From Mariniphaga sp040772505 (lineage in GTDB: Bacteria > Bacteroidota > Bacteroidia > Bacteroidales > Prolixibacteraceae), in the NCBI GenBank assembly GCA_040772505.1, contig JAXGYA010000001.1, positions 248,001 to 312,000 of the forward strand: a stretch of DNA of 64,000 bases, written 5' to 3'. The notes beneath the pieces were generated by a model, which was not told the DNA's origin, ran no database searches, and saw only the letters and a program-made list of their open reading frames with translations. Each line of letters opens with the position of its first letter. Positions within the stretch are counted from its first letter, which is position 1. Positions 30,738-39,380 of this stretch are shown here, piece by piece. The translations under genes were made by a program, and so were the position numbers.

Positions 30738-31199
30738 ATGGAAAAAGTTGTCAGAATTAATTTTTCAGAAAAAGGGCAGGAGGCAGTAAAGCCTTTGTAT
30801 GCAATGGGCAGGTATCTTAAAAACAGTGATATAGAAGCTACATTACAGGAGTTAATAAAAATCAGAGTTTCTCAAATTAACGGCTGTGCTTTTTGCCTCG
30901 ACATGCACTGGAAGGATGCCCGTGCATTGGGTGAAACCGAACAGCGCTTATATGGATTAAGTGTATGGAATGAATCACCATACTACAGCGAACGGGAAAG
31001 GGCAGGTTTGCTCTGGGCAGAAGCGGTTACAATCTGCGATGTACCCGATGAAGTGTATGCCGAAACATCAAAATATTTTTCAGAAAAGGAACTTATCGAC
31101 CTGACAATGGCAGTGAATCTCATCAATGTCTGGAACCGGCTGAATATTCCCTTTTCTAAGGACAATGTAGGCACCTATAAAGCGGGGCAGTATGATTAA
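30738..31199 (+). CDS. carboxymuconolactone decarboxylase/AhpD-like protein
   Basis: 153 residues from ATG 30738; a GTG directly before it is possible. The helical AhpD fold carries the redox motif CAFCLDMHWKDARALGE, with two Cys three apart and the conserved His four residues on, as in alkylhydroperoxidase D. ELIKIRVSQINGC precedes it, and VWNESPYYSERERAGLLWAEAVT follows, typical of the family. It probably reduces peroxides with a thiol cofactor. It stands alone, convergent to pntB. Confidence 0.9.
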   Translation: MEKVVRINFSEKGQEAVKPLYAMGRYLKNSDIEATLQELIKIRVSQINGCAFCLDMHWKDARALGETEQRLYGLSVWNESPYYSERERAGLLWAEAVTICDVPDEVYAETSKYFSEKELIDLTMAVNLINVWNRLNIPFSKDNVGTYKAGQYD

Positions 31200-31243
31200 C
31201 TTCCCTGTAAGATTAAGCCGGAATCATAAAGAACGAAATACAC

Positions 31244-31277
31244 AAAGGCGCCATTCTTAAGTCAGAACAGCGCCTTT
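31244..31277. terminator. shared terminator of the ahpD-like gene and pntB
   Basis: AAAGGCGC (31244-31251) and GCGCCTTT (31270-31277) form an 8-bp stem with an 18-nt loop between two convergent genes; T-rich sequence follows on the plus strand. Confidence 0.6.
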
Positions 31278-31328
31278 AAATATTTTAGAGGTTTCCGTTT
31301 TACACAGAAACATGAAGAGGTTCTCTTT

Positions 31329-32768
31329 TTACATGGATTTTATCTCTGAAACCAGTTTCTGCAAAGAATCTTTGGCATCGCCAAAGAGCATTCGTGTTTT
31401 ATCATTGAAAAACAGCATGTTTTCGATTCCTGCATATCCTTTACCCATTCCACGTTTCATGATGATAATATTTTTTGCCAGGTGTGCGTCAATAATCGGC
31501 ATTCCATATATCGGGCTTCCCGGATCGTCATAAGCTGCCGGATTTACCACATCGTTAGCTCCGATAACTACAGCAACATCTACATTGGGCATGTCAGGAT
31601 TAATATCATCCATCTCAATCAGTTTTTCATAGGGAACATCGGCTTCTGCGAGAAGAACATTCATGTGTCCCGGCATACGGCCTGCCACAGGATGAATGGC
31701 ATATTTCACATCCACACCTTTGTCCTCAAGAAGAATATCCAGCTCCTGAGCAATATGCTGAGCCTGCGCAACCGCCAGTCCGTAGCCCGGTATGATTACA
31801 ACTTTTTGTGAATAGCTTAGCAGAACTGCTGCGTCGCTCAATGTTATCTCTTTTATGGCTCCATGCTCTCCCTGAGCGGAAGATGCTCCACCTCCAAAAG
31901 ATCCGATAACAACATTCAGCAAAGAACGGTTCATCGCCTTACACATCAGGATTGTAAGAATCATTCCTGCTGCACCGACTAAAATACCGCCCAGAATCAT
32001 CGCCTGATTGTGGTAGATGAAACCCGCCATGGTAGCTGCAATCCCGGATAAGGAATTCAGCAACGAAATAATAACCGGCATGTCTGCACCGCCAATAGGC
32101 ATGACAAATAATACCCCATACAACAGTGACAATCCTAACAAAATATAGACACTCCACAACATTTCAGCCGGTGGATTGGGGGAAACTACAACGAATGCCC
32201 CCAACACAAGCGTAACAATCAGTAATGTCAGGTTGATATAGGTCATGTAAGGTTTCATGATATCACCCACTTTACCGTCAAGTTTTCCATAGGCAATCAT
32301 ACTTCCGCTAAATGTGACGGTTCCGATAATTAAGCCCAGTATGGTTACAAGAAGTGAGCTCAGGTCGCCTGCAATTGCATTGGGATATTCAAGAAGCGCA
32401 ACCAATGCCGATGCAGCTCCGCCTGATGCGTTATAAAGTGAAACCAGTTGCGGCATTGCGGTCATTTTCACCCGGCGGGCAATTGTCCAGCCAATAGCAG
32501 CTCCCACACCAATTACTGCCATAATTACCCAAACATTGGCTAACGGAATGCCTCTGCCGTTTCCGTCTTTATGCAACAAAATGGTTGTAACCATTGCCAG
32601 CGCCATTCCGCCAAACGCCCATAAATTTCCACGGCGTGCTGTTTCCGGATGGGAGAGCATTTTTAAGCCGACAACAAACAAAATGGCAGCAATCAGATAG
32701 CTGAGTTCCAGAATGGAGCTGCCGGCAGTGTATCCTGTGATATTCATTATGATTAATCCTTTATCCAT
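31329..32768 (-). CDS. pntB: NAD(P) transhydrogenase subunit beta
   Basis: 479 residues, possibly from the Met at 32747. The N-terminal half has about nine membrane helices. The C-terminal NADP-binding domain III starts near residue 300 with AVLLSYSQKVVIIPGYGLAVAQAQHI and continues with YAIHPVAGRMPGHMNVLLAEADVPY and VAVVIGANDVVNPAA. Together with the two alpha-subunit genes upstream it couples proton flow to hydride transfer between NADH and NADP+. It is last in the three-gene operon and starts 3 bp after the preceding gene. Confidence 0.96.
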   Translation of the reverse strand: MDKGLIIMNITGYTAGSSILELSYLIAAILFVVGLKMLSHPETARRGNLWAFGGMALAMVTTILLHKDGNGRGIPLANVWVIMAVIGVGAAIGWTIARRVKMTAMPQLVSLYNASGGAASALVALLEYPNAIAGDLSSLLVTILGLIIGTVTFSGSMIAYGKLDGKVGDIMKPYMTYINLTLLIVTLVLGAFVVVSPNPPAEMLWSVYILLGLSLLYGVLFVMPIGGADMPVIISLLNSLSGIAATMAGFIYHNQAMILGGILVGAAGMILTILMCKAMNRSLLNVVIGSFGGGASSAQGEHGAIKEITLSDAAVLLSYSQKVVIIPGYGLAVAQAQHIAQELDILLEDKGVDVKYAIHPVAGRMPGHMNVLLAEADVPYEKLIEMDDINPDMPNVDVAVVIGANDVVNPAAYDDPGSPIYGMPIIDAHLAKNIIIMKRGMGKGYAGIENMLFFNDKTRMLFGDAKDSLQKLVSEIKSM

Positions 32769-32771
32769 CTC

Positions 32772-33086
32772 TTACTTTTTTTTCTTTTTAAACATTTCAA
32801 GCATTCTGTCAGTCACAACAAAACCTCCTACAACGTTGAGCGTTCCGAAAAGGAGCGCCAGTATTCCCAATAAAAGATCAAATGAAAAGGATCTGAGGTC
32901 GGCATGGCCAACTAATATAATACCTCCGATAATGATTACCCCGCTAATCGCATTTGCTCCCGACATCAACGGAGTATGCAGCATAGCAGGTACATTTGAG
33001 ATGACCTCAAGTCCAAGAAAAATGGCCAAGACAATGATAAAGATGCTCTCTTTATTTTCAAAAAAGTATTGTAAGACCTGTTCCAT
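32772..33086 (-). CDS. pntAB: NAD(P) transhydrogenase alpha subunit, membrane part
   Basis: 104 residues with three to four membrane helices (FIIVLAIFLGLEVI, MSGANAISGVIIIGGIILVG, LLLGILALLFGTLNVVGGFVVTDRML). This is the usual split form in which the PntA membrane domain is a separate gene. It lies between pntAA and pntB in the same operon with gaps of 11 and 3 bp. The end MFKKKKK is typical. Confidence 0.94.
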   Translation of the reverse strand: MEQVLQYFFENKESIFIIVLAIFLGLEVISNVPAMLHTPLMSGANAISGVIIIGGIILVGHADLRSFSFDLLLGILALLFGTLNVVGGFVVTDRMLEMFKKKKK

Positions 33087-33097
33087 AACGGGTATTT

Positions 33098-34234
33098 TTA
33101 AATATTTTCAATTACTGATTTAACACGTTCATTGTAAATTTCCCCTTTATGTGTTATACAGGTTCCTTTTACAATTTCGTCTTCAAAATTAAGGTTAAGT
33201 GCTCCCTCACCGTCAACAATAAGTTTCAGAAAGTTCAGAACATTTTTTCCAAACATGCGGCTTGCATCAAGGGGTGTCAGCGCAGGGTAATTAGACTGAC
33301 CGATAATTGTAATGTCTTTATAGACAACCGTTTCATCGTTTTTTGTCAATTCGCAGTTTCCGCCGGTTGATGCTGCCAGGTCAATGATGATTGAACCGGG
33401 CTTCATTTTCCCGACAGTTTCTTTGGAAATCAGCAAAGGCGCTTTTTTCCCCGGAATTTGAGCTGTGCAGATAATCACATTTGATTTCGCAGCCTGAGCA
33501 TCAATTGCCTGCTGCTGCTTTTGTTTGTACTCTTCTGTTTGCTCCACTGCATATCCGCCGGCGTCTTTACTTTCAGTTGCACCTTCAACTTCCACAAATT
33601 TGCCCCCCAGACTTTTCACTTCTTCCTTCACAGCCGAGCGAACATCAAAAACATACACCTGTGCTCCAAGTTTCCGGGCAATGGCAGTAGCCTGCAGTCC
33701 TGCAACACCTGCACCGAGGATAAGCACATTTGCCGGTCGGATGGTACCTGCGGCAGTCATAAACATCGGGAAAAAGGTGGGTAGCCTCAGTGCAGCTTCC
33801 AGCACAGCTTTGTAGCCTGCAACCGTAGCCATTGATGAAAGAATATCCATTGCCTGTGCACGTGTTGTCCGGGGAACTGAATCCAGACTGAAAGAAGTCA
33901 GTCCCTGCTGAAGAAAAGTTTTGACCAGCCCGGTTTCCCACAACGGATTAAATGCACTAATCCATACCTGGCTTTCCTTCAGCTTCTTAACATCTTCCTC
34001 GGATGGGGGTTGGATTTGCAAAAGCAGATCTGCTTTTGCAAAAATTTCTTCTCGTGAAACCACTTTTGCACCATATTCAACATAAGCCTCATCGGGAGCA
34101 AATGCCTTTGTACCGGCTGATTTCTCAACCAATATTTCAACTTTTTGCTCTGTCAGACCTGGTAAAATCTCCGGTAACATTGCAACACGGGTTTCGGTTC
34201 CGCTCTCTTTTAATATACCAAGAATCATAAACAA
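33098..34234 (-). CDS. pntAA: NAD(P) transhydrogenase alpha subunit, soluble NAD-binding part
   Basis: 378 residues. The alanine dehydrogenase/PNT N-terminal domain (1-140, ILKESGTETRVAMLPE...) is followed by the NAD-binding domain with VLILGAGVAGLQATAIARKLGAQVYVFDVR near 170-200. VIICTAQIPGKKAPLLISKETVGKMKPGSIIIDLA is the family signature. It is first in the operon and so defines the promoter region, where a 16-bp palindrome lies about 50 bp upstream of the start codon. Confidence 0.95.
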   Translation of the reverse strand: MFMILGILKESGTETRVAMLPEILPGLTEQKVEILVEKSAGTKAFAPDEAYVEYGAKVVSREEIFAKADLLLQIQPPSEEDVKKLKESQVWISAFNPLWETGLVKTFLQQGLTSFSLDSVPRTTRAQAMDILSSMATVAGYKAVLEAALRLPTFFPMFMTAAGTIRPANVLILGAGVAGLQATAIARKLGAQVYVFDVRSAVKEEVKSLGGKFVEVEGATESKDAGGYAVEQTEEYKQKQQQAIDAQAAKSNVIICTAQIPGKKAPLLISKETVGKMKPGSIIIDLAASTGGNCELTKNDETVVYKDITIIGQSNYPALTPLDASRMFGKNVLNFLKLIVDGEGALNLNFEDEIVKGTCITHKGEIYNERVKSVIENI

Positions 34235-34547
34235 ACTGAATTAGAATAATTTTTAGGACAAATCTAATAAAAATATTTTAACCGTTAACGTTAACGGAAG
34301 TTTTTTTCAATCATGTTGCTATTTCGTTAAAATTATTCAGATATTAAAGGGTTTTAATTATTTACTGACGGATAAATTCATTTTTTAACAACTTCTTTTT
34401 ATTTAAAAACCGGATATTTCTGACTAATTATGAACAATTTTGAATTCTCTATGTTTCTGTTGGTAAATGTTTGAGAAATTTAGTATTTGAGCTTACATAG
34501 TAAAGAAAATAAAATATTTTATTCACTACTAAAAGAGACAAAATAAT
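34235..34547. other. divergent intergenic region, pntAA / sodB
   Basis: 313 bp without a gene. It holds the palindrome at 34282-34297 and is otherwise A+T rich. No convincing TAnnTTTG element for sodB was found, although the untranslated leader of sodB could be about 60-100 nt. Confidence 0.6.
34282..34297. promoter_or_regulatory. perfect 16-bp palindrome, possible operator (CCGTTAACGTTAACGG)
   Basis: Self-complementary over all 16 bases, centred on AACGTT, the kind of centre seen in many LacI-family operators. It lies 48-63 bp upstream of pntAA and 251 bp upstream of sodB. The regulator is unknown. Confidence 0.45.
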
Positions 34548-35147
34548 ATGGCATTTAAATTACAAGACTTGAGTTATTCATACACAGCGCTGGAACCTCA
34601 TATTGATGCGCGCACAATGGAAATTCATCACACAAAGCATCATGCAGGTTACACCAATAATCTGAATAATGCAATTTCCGGAACTGCATTAGAAAACAAA
34701 AGCATCGAAGAAATTTTGAAAGGAATTTCAGGACATTCAGTCGCTGTGCGAAACAACGGAGGAGGATATTACAATCACAACTTGTATTGGGACGTAATTG
34801 CTCCCGGAGGAGCAACAAATCCTCAGGGCGAATTGCTCGATGCAATAAATGAATCTTTTGATTCAGTGGAAAAATTTCGTGAAGCATTTGTTCAGGCTGC
34901 TATAACGCGGTTTGGATCAGGTTGGGCATGGTTGGTTCTTCAAAATAATAAGCTGGTGGTTTCGTCCACGCCCAACCAGGATAATCCGTTGATGGATGTT
35001 GCAGACGTTAAGGGTACTCCCATTTTGGGAATAGATGTGTGGGAACATGCATACTACCTGAATTATCAAAACAGAAGGCCGGATTATGTAAATGCATTCT
35101 GGAAGCTCATCAACTGGGACGAAGTTGCCAGACGGTTTAAAGGTTAG
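34548..35147 (+). CDS. sodB: superoxide dismutase, Fe/Mn type, cytoplasmic
   Basis: 199 residues with no signal. Metal ligands and shell are visible: EIHHTKHHAGYTNNL, GGGYYNHNLYWD, FGSGWAWLVL, and DVWEHAYYLNYQNRRPDYVNAFW, giving the two His, the Asp and the third His. It dismutates superoxide in the cytoplasm. Fe or Mn preference cannot be fixed by eye. A second, exported copy follows 185 bp downstream on the same strand. Confidence 0.96.
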   Translation: MAFKLQDLSYSYTALEPHIDARTMEIHHTKHHAGYTNNLNNAISGTALENKSIEEILKGISGHSVAVRNNGGGYYNHNLYWDVIAPGGATNPQGELLDAINESFDSVEKFREAFVQAAITRFGSGWAWLVLQNNKLVVSSTPNQDNPLMDVADVKGTPILGIDVWEHAYYLNYQNRRPDYVNAFWKLINWDEVARRFKG

Positions 35148-35164
35148 TTGATTTTTGGTTTTTT

Positions 35165-35190
35165 CCCCGGGGTAGAGACTCCGGGGTTTT
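35165..35190 (+). terminator. terminator after sodB
   Basis: CCCCGGGG (35165-35172) pairs with CTCCGGGG (35179-35186), including one G-U pair, and is followed by TTTTCTTT. It separates the two sod genes into different transcripts. Confidence 0.75.
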
Positions 35191-35332
35191 CTTTAATTTT
35201 GTTTTTATATTATGTTAACTTGAGTGCGGTTTATAAAAATGCGATTCACAAAACGAATTGAACAGAAGTAAAATAGTACGAACTTTTTTAAAGTAGTATT
35301 GTTTTTGGTTAATAAGCAAATAAGAATGAAAA

Positions 35333-36040
35333 ATGGAGAGAAGAAGTTTTATAACAACAATTGGAACGGTGGCTGTTGCATCGCCCTTTTTAGGTGTTAT
35401 TGGATCATGCGCATCTGAACCCAAAGCTTTTGAAGGACATAAATTTCCCGAATTAGGCTACGCTTTTAATGCACTTGAGCCATATATTGATGCACAAACC
35501 ATGGAATTGCACTATACAAAACACCATCAGGGATATTTCAATAATTTTATGAAAGCTGCGGAAGGAACCGAGCTTTTAGAAACACCGCTTGAAAAAATAT
35601 TTGAAACAATCAGCAAACAACCTGATGTTATTCGAAATAATGGCGGAGGTTTTTATAATCACACCCTCTTCTGGGAAAGTATGACTCCTTCACAAGTTGA
35701 AATACCCGCTGATTTGCTTAAAGCAATTGAAACCAGCTTCGGCTCACTCGAGGATTTTAAAGAGAAATTCGGAACTGCTGCAAAAACCCGCTTTGGAAGC
35801 GGCTGGGCATGGCTTGTAGTAGGCACCGATGGAAAATTATTCGTTACATCCACACCAAACCAGGACAATCCGCTTATGGATGTTGCTGAAGAAAAAGGTA
35901 TTCCTGTTCTGGGACTTGATGTTTGGGAACATGCCTATTACCTGAAATATCAAAACAGACGCCCGGAATATGTGGACAATTTCTGGAATATCGTAAACTG
36001 GCACAATGTGAAGAAAAGAGTCGATTTGGCAAAAGGCTGA
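35333..36040 (+). CDS. exported superoxide dismutase, twin-arginine and lipobox signal
   Basis: 235 residues. The N-terminus MERRSFITTIG has a twin-arginine motif (Arg3-Arg4), a hydrophobic stretch, and a lipobox-like VIGSC (Cys26), so the product is probably a Tat-exported lipoprotein facing the periplasm or surface. The SOD domain (about 40-230) keeps all ligands: ELHYTKHHQGYFNNF, GGGFYNHTLFWE, RFGSGWAWLVV, DVWEHAYYLKYQNRRPEYV. It would detoxify superoxide outside the cytoplasm. It is about 60 percent similar to sodB by eye, so it probably arose by tandem duplication plus a signal gain. Confidence 0.9.
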   Translation: MERRSFITTIGTVAVASPFLGVIGSCASEPKAFEGHKFPELGYAFNALEPYIDAQTMELHYTKHHQGYFNNFMKAAEGTELLETPLEKIFETISKQPDVIRNNGGGFYNHTLFWESMTPSQVEIPADLLKAIETSFGSLEDFKEKFGTAAKTRFGSGWAWLVVGTDGKLFVTSTPNQDNPLMDVAEEKGIPVLGLDVWEHAYYLKYQNRRPEYVDNFWNIVNWHNVKKRVDLAKG

Positions 36041-36100
36041 AAATTAGTTGGAACATCGGAAACGGCTCATTACTTTTGGGTTTTAAAAAATTCATGACAC

Positions 36101-36877
36101 ATGAGCCAATCAATAACTTTTATCGGAGCAGGGAATCTGGCAACCCGGCTATCTGTTGAATTAAAAAAAAGTGGATTTAAGATTAAACAGGTTTATAGCC
36201 GGACAAATAAATCTGCAAAGGAACTTGCAGATAAACTGCAATCCGATTACACAACTTCTCCAAAAGAGATATCGGACGGTGCAGATATTTATTTTGTTGC
36301 TCTAAAAGATTCTGCTTTTGAGGAGGTTCTTCCTCACATAAATTTCCAAAATAAATTAGTAGTTCACTGTTCCGGGAGTATGCCACTTTCGGCAATTGAA
36401 AAATATTCACTGAAGACCGGTGTTTTCTATCCGCTACAGACTTTTTCCAAAGAGAGACCGGTGAATTTTAAGGAAATCCCCGTTTTTGTTGAAGCAAATT
36501 CTCCTGAAAATGAAAGAACTCTGTTGCATATTGGCAGGAAAATATCAGAAAAGGTTTTGGTTTTAAATTCAGAAAAACGCATTTACCTTCATATTGCAGC
36601 GGTTTTTGTCTGCAATTTTGTAAATCATTTCTATACAATAGGAGAAGAAGTTCTAAAGATGAAAACGTTGCCCTTTGAGCTATTACGTCCGTTAATACTG
36701 GAAACAGCATTGAAAGTTCAGAATATTCATCCCGTAAATGCGCAAACGGGGCCAGCCGTTCGAATGGACAATAATGTTATTTCAAAACATCTTGAATTGC
36801 TGAAAGAATCTCCCGAATTCAGCAGCTTATATGAAGAAATTACTCAAAGCATTTACAAATACCATCAAAAAAAATAA
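36101..36877 (+). CDS. Rossmann-fold NADP-binding protein, DUF2520 family
   Basis: 258 residues. N-terminal NADP-binding fold starting SITFIGAGNLATRLSVELKKSGF. VVHCSGSMPLSAIEK is followed by the DUF2520 C-terminal domain with VCNFVNHFYTIGEEVL and HPVNAQTGPAVRMDN. Relatives resemble F420-dependent NADP oxidoreductases or pyrroline reductases, but no reaction is established. It stands 3 bp ahead of kdsC and is probably in one operon with kdsC and maf. Confidence 0.85.
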   Translation: MSQSITFIGAGNLATRLSVELKKSGFKIKQVYSRTNKSAKELADKLQSDYTTSPKEISDGADIYFVALKDSAFEEVLPHINFQNKLVVHCSGSMPLSAIEKYSLKTGVFYPLQTFSKERPVNFKEIPVFVEANSPENERTLLHIGRKISEKVLVLNSEKRIYLHIAAVFVCNFVNHFYTIGEEVLKMKTLPFELLRPLILETALKVQNIHPVNAQTGPAVRMDNNVISKHLELLKESPEFSSLYEEITQSIYKYHQKK

Positions 36878-36880
36878 TTT

Positions 36881-37411
36881 ATGTCTTTTTTTAAAGAGGA
36901 ACTGAAAAACGTGAAAGCCTTTGTTTTTGACGTTGACGGTGTACTGTCCAAAGATACTTCGCCGTTGAATGAAAATGGCGACCCGGTTCGCACAGCCAAT
37001 GTAAAGGATGGGTTAGCCATTCGGATTTTGCTTGAATTAGGCTATCCGGTTGCAGTTATTACTGGAGGCTCTCTTGAACGCGTACGCTTTCGCCATGAAA
37101 GGTTAGGAATAAAATATTACTATGAAAAGGCATTGGACAAAGTTGCATGCCTGAATGATTTTTGCAGTAAAACCGGCGTAAAACCGGAAAATATCTTGTT
37201 TATGGGGGACGATCTGCTCGATTATCACGTTATGCAAAAAGTAGGTTTCCCCGTTTGTCCGAATGATGCTATTCCCGACATAAAATTGATATCAAAATAT
37301 ATTTCACCAAAGAACGGAGGAGAGGGGTGTGTTCGTGATGTGATTGAACAAACACTCAAAGCACAAAACAGATGGCTTTCCGATGAATTGATTTTTAGTA
37401 ATTTCTTTTAA
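36881..37411 (+). CDS. kdsC: KdsC-like HAD phosphatase (KDO 8-phosphate phosphatase family)
   Basis: 176 residues, a capless HAD protein. Motif I is FVFDVDGVLSKD (nucleophile Asp near residue 17), motif II ITGG, and motif IV FMGDDLLDYHVM. It hydrolyses KDO 8-phosphate to KDO, used in lipopolysaccharide core synthesis. The C-terminal SPKNGGEGCVRDVIEQ matches the KdsC tail. The gene lies between the DUF2520 gene (gap 3 bp) and maf (gap 0). Confidence 0.92.
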   Translation: MSFFKEELKNVKAFVFDVDGVLSKDTSPLNENGDPVRTANVKDGLAIRILLELGYPVAVITGGSLERVRFRHERLGIKYYYEKALDKVACLNDFCSKTGVKPENILFMGDDLLDYHVMQKVGFPVCPNDAIPDIKLISKYISPKNGGEGCVRDVIEQTLKAQNRWLSDELIFSNFF

Positions 37412-37987
37412 ATGAACTGGTTAACCGACTACAATTTCATCCTTGCTTCCAGGTCACCGCGAAGGCAGGAGCTGCTCCGGATGTTAGGCATAAGCTTTAC
37501 CGTTAGTGATTCGGAAGTTGAAGAAACCTTTCCGGAAGGATTATTAAAATCCGAGATTCCGGTATATTTGGCAAAATTGAAAGCAAATCCTTTACTATCT
37601 GCACTCCGGGAAAAGGATTTGCTGATAACAGCCGACACGGTTGTTTTTTTAAATGGGGAAATAATCGGGAAGCCTGCCAATCATGCTGAGGCAGAAGAAA
37701 TCCTGCAAAAACTCAGTGGAAAAGAACATCAGGTTATTTCCGGCGTCTGCCTTTCATCGGTTGAAAAGCAGGTTTCTTTTCATTCCATGTCAAAAGTGCG
37801 GTTTAAGAAATTAAGAACTGAAGAGATTCAGTTTTATATCAAAACGTATAAACCTTTTGATAAAGCCGGAGCATATGGAATTCAGGAATGGATAGGTTTG
37901 GTAGGAATTACACGAATTGAGGGTTCTTACACAAATATTATGGGTCTTCCTGTTCATGAACTTTATGAAGCGATAATCCGGTTTTAA
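37412..37987 (+). CDS. maf: Maf-like nucleoside triphosphate pyrophosphatase
   Basis: 191 residues with the family start FILASRSPRRQELLRMLGI, then LITADTVVFLNGEIIGKP and KAGAYGIQEWIGLVGITRIEGSYTNIMGLP. Maf proteins hydrolyse modified or canonical NTPs (dTTP, UTP, CTP) and limit their incorporation. The start codon directly follows the kdsC stop codon, so translation is probably coupled. Downstream, 37988-38182 has an open minus-strand frame without a start codon but no supported gene. Confidence 0.95.
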   Translation: MNWLTDYNFILASRSPRRQELLRMLGISFTVSDSEVEETFPEGLLKSEIPVYLAKLKANPLLSALREKDLLITADTVVFLNGEIIGKPANHAEAEEILQKLSGKEHQVISGVCLSSVEKQVSFHSMSKVRFKKLRTEEIQFYIKTYKPFDKAGAYGIQEWIGLVGITRIEGSYTNIMGLPVHELYEAIIRF

Positions 37988-38182
37988 GCCGGTCAGATTT
38001 CGTCTTTAAAATTGAAAATACTTAAATTATCACAATCCGGCGGACATAAATCACCAAAATTAAATACCACACTCTTTTCAGAAAACTCTCTGGTTTCCCG
38101 AACGAAGAAGTCTTTTACTTGTTTTTGCTGAAAACAACAAATATTTTTTTGTTTGTTCTCTCACAGGATTTGAAAATTCCGG

Positions 38183-39376
38183 TTACAATTTTTTACCTCT
38201 TATTTCCAAAATTGTTCCGGCAATATGGCGTGTACCGTTCTCTTTATTAAAATAATAGACAACAAGCACTCTGTTTCTGTCTAATTGAACAGCCCATGTG
38301 TAGCCTATATCAGAATTGACTCCGTCATCGCGCAGGACAATTTCGGGAGCTTCAGCAAAGTCGGTGCATTCCGGATTAAGTATCCTTGCACGAATTCCAA
38401 ACGGTTTGTGGCGATAGCCATAGGTAAGCAAAACCCGGTTGTCCGGGAGGCGGAGGGCGTTTAGCGGATGCCCCTGAAACCCCATCGACTGCCATTCAAA
38501 TGTTTTGCCGCCATTCGTTGAGCGTGCAATGCAGGCGTGGTCATCCATGTTGGCTGTTCTTAAAAATGCCACCAAATCTCCTTTTGGTGTTTCATAAACC
38601 GACGCTTCGTTAAAAGATGCTTTATCATGCGTTGCAACCAATCCGGAATATTGCCAGGTTAAACCCTTGTCATCTGAAACAAGCAGATGGTTGGAAGTTT
38701 TTATAACGGGAATTGAATCATGCGCCGCCACAACCCAGAAAATCCTGCCGCTTTTCCCTTCACACAATGCACCCCGGTTATAAGCCGGCAATGGGTCTCC
38801 CAAAGCATTGAAATATATTTCTGCATCAATATGCGGTGGGTAAACCGGTCCTTGCCATGTTTTTCCCCCATTTTCGGAGCGCAACAGATAACCACCAAGA
38901 AATACAGCTTGTCCGCTATTGATGAAATGTGGCTTTTTCAGGTTGCCCAGACCGTCAGGCCTAATAAATGACCAGCCATAACTTGTGCAAAGCAAGGTAC
39001 CATCGCGTAATTTCAGCAAACAAGGGTCTTGTGAACCGCCGAACGGATGGGCATAAATGAGCTCTGGCTCTTTTGACCACACTTCCCCGTCAGTTGAGCG
39101 CACCATAACCAGGTAGCTGTTCGGGTCAACATGGCTGCTTCCTTTTTCACCAAACACCTTTCTGTCGGGTGCACGCCGGAATGCAACAATAAAATCATTC
39201 TCTACGTTTTTCACTACTGAAGGGAAAGAGGAATAGAATTGAGGATCTTCATAAATAATGATATCCTTAACTTTTCGAACTTCGGAAACAGTGGATGAAT
39301 CAGGCTGGCATTTAGTCAAAAAGCTAAGCACTGACATGCTGATAAACAGCATAATTAAAACGCTCCTATTTTTCAT
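38183..39376 (-). CDS. sialidase-like BNR-repeat lipoprotein
   Basis: 397 residues from MKNRSVLIMLFISM; a Met 11 codons earlier overlaps gltX and precedes the signal. The lipobox FLTKC is followed by a six-bladed propeller with Asp-box motifs: STDGEVW, SENGGKTW, SDDKGLTW and STNGGKTF. The propeller start IIYEDPQFYSSFPSVVK and the insert HIDAEIYFNALGDPLP fit the exo-sialidase/neuraminidase superfamily, but full catalytic assignment is not possible by eye. It is on the same strand as gltX with a 4-bp gap, though a functional link is unlikely. Confidence 0.75.
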   Translation of the reverse strand: MKNRSVLIMLFISMSVLSFLTKCQPDSSTVSEVRKVKDIIIYEDPQFYSSFPSVVKNVENDFIVAFRRAPDRKVFGEKGSSHVDPNSYLVMVRSTDGEVWSKEPELIYAHPFGGSQDPCLLKLRDGTLLCTSYGWSFIRPDGLGNLKKPHFINSGQAVFLGGYLLRSENGGKTWQGPVYPPHIDAEIYFNALGDPLPAYNRGALCEGKSGRIFWVVAAHDSIPVIKTSNHLLVSDDKGLTWQYSGLVATHDKASFNEASVYETPKGDLVAFLRTANMDDHACIARSTNGGKTFEWQSMGFQGHPLNALRLPDNRVLLTYGYRHKPFGIRARILNPECTDFAEAPEIVLRDDGVNSDIGYTWAVQLDRNRVLVVYYFNKENGTRHIAGTILEIRGKKL

Positions 39377-39380
39377 CCTA

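Noticed and set aside
38008..38150. Minus-strand open frame (FFVRETREFSEKSVVFNFGDLCPPD...) between maf and the sialidase gene
   Set aside because: No start codon, no known family; about 45 codons can be open by chance.
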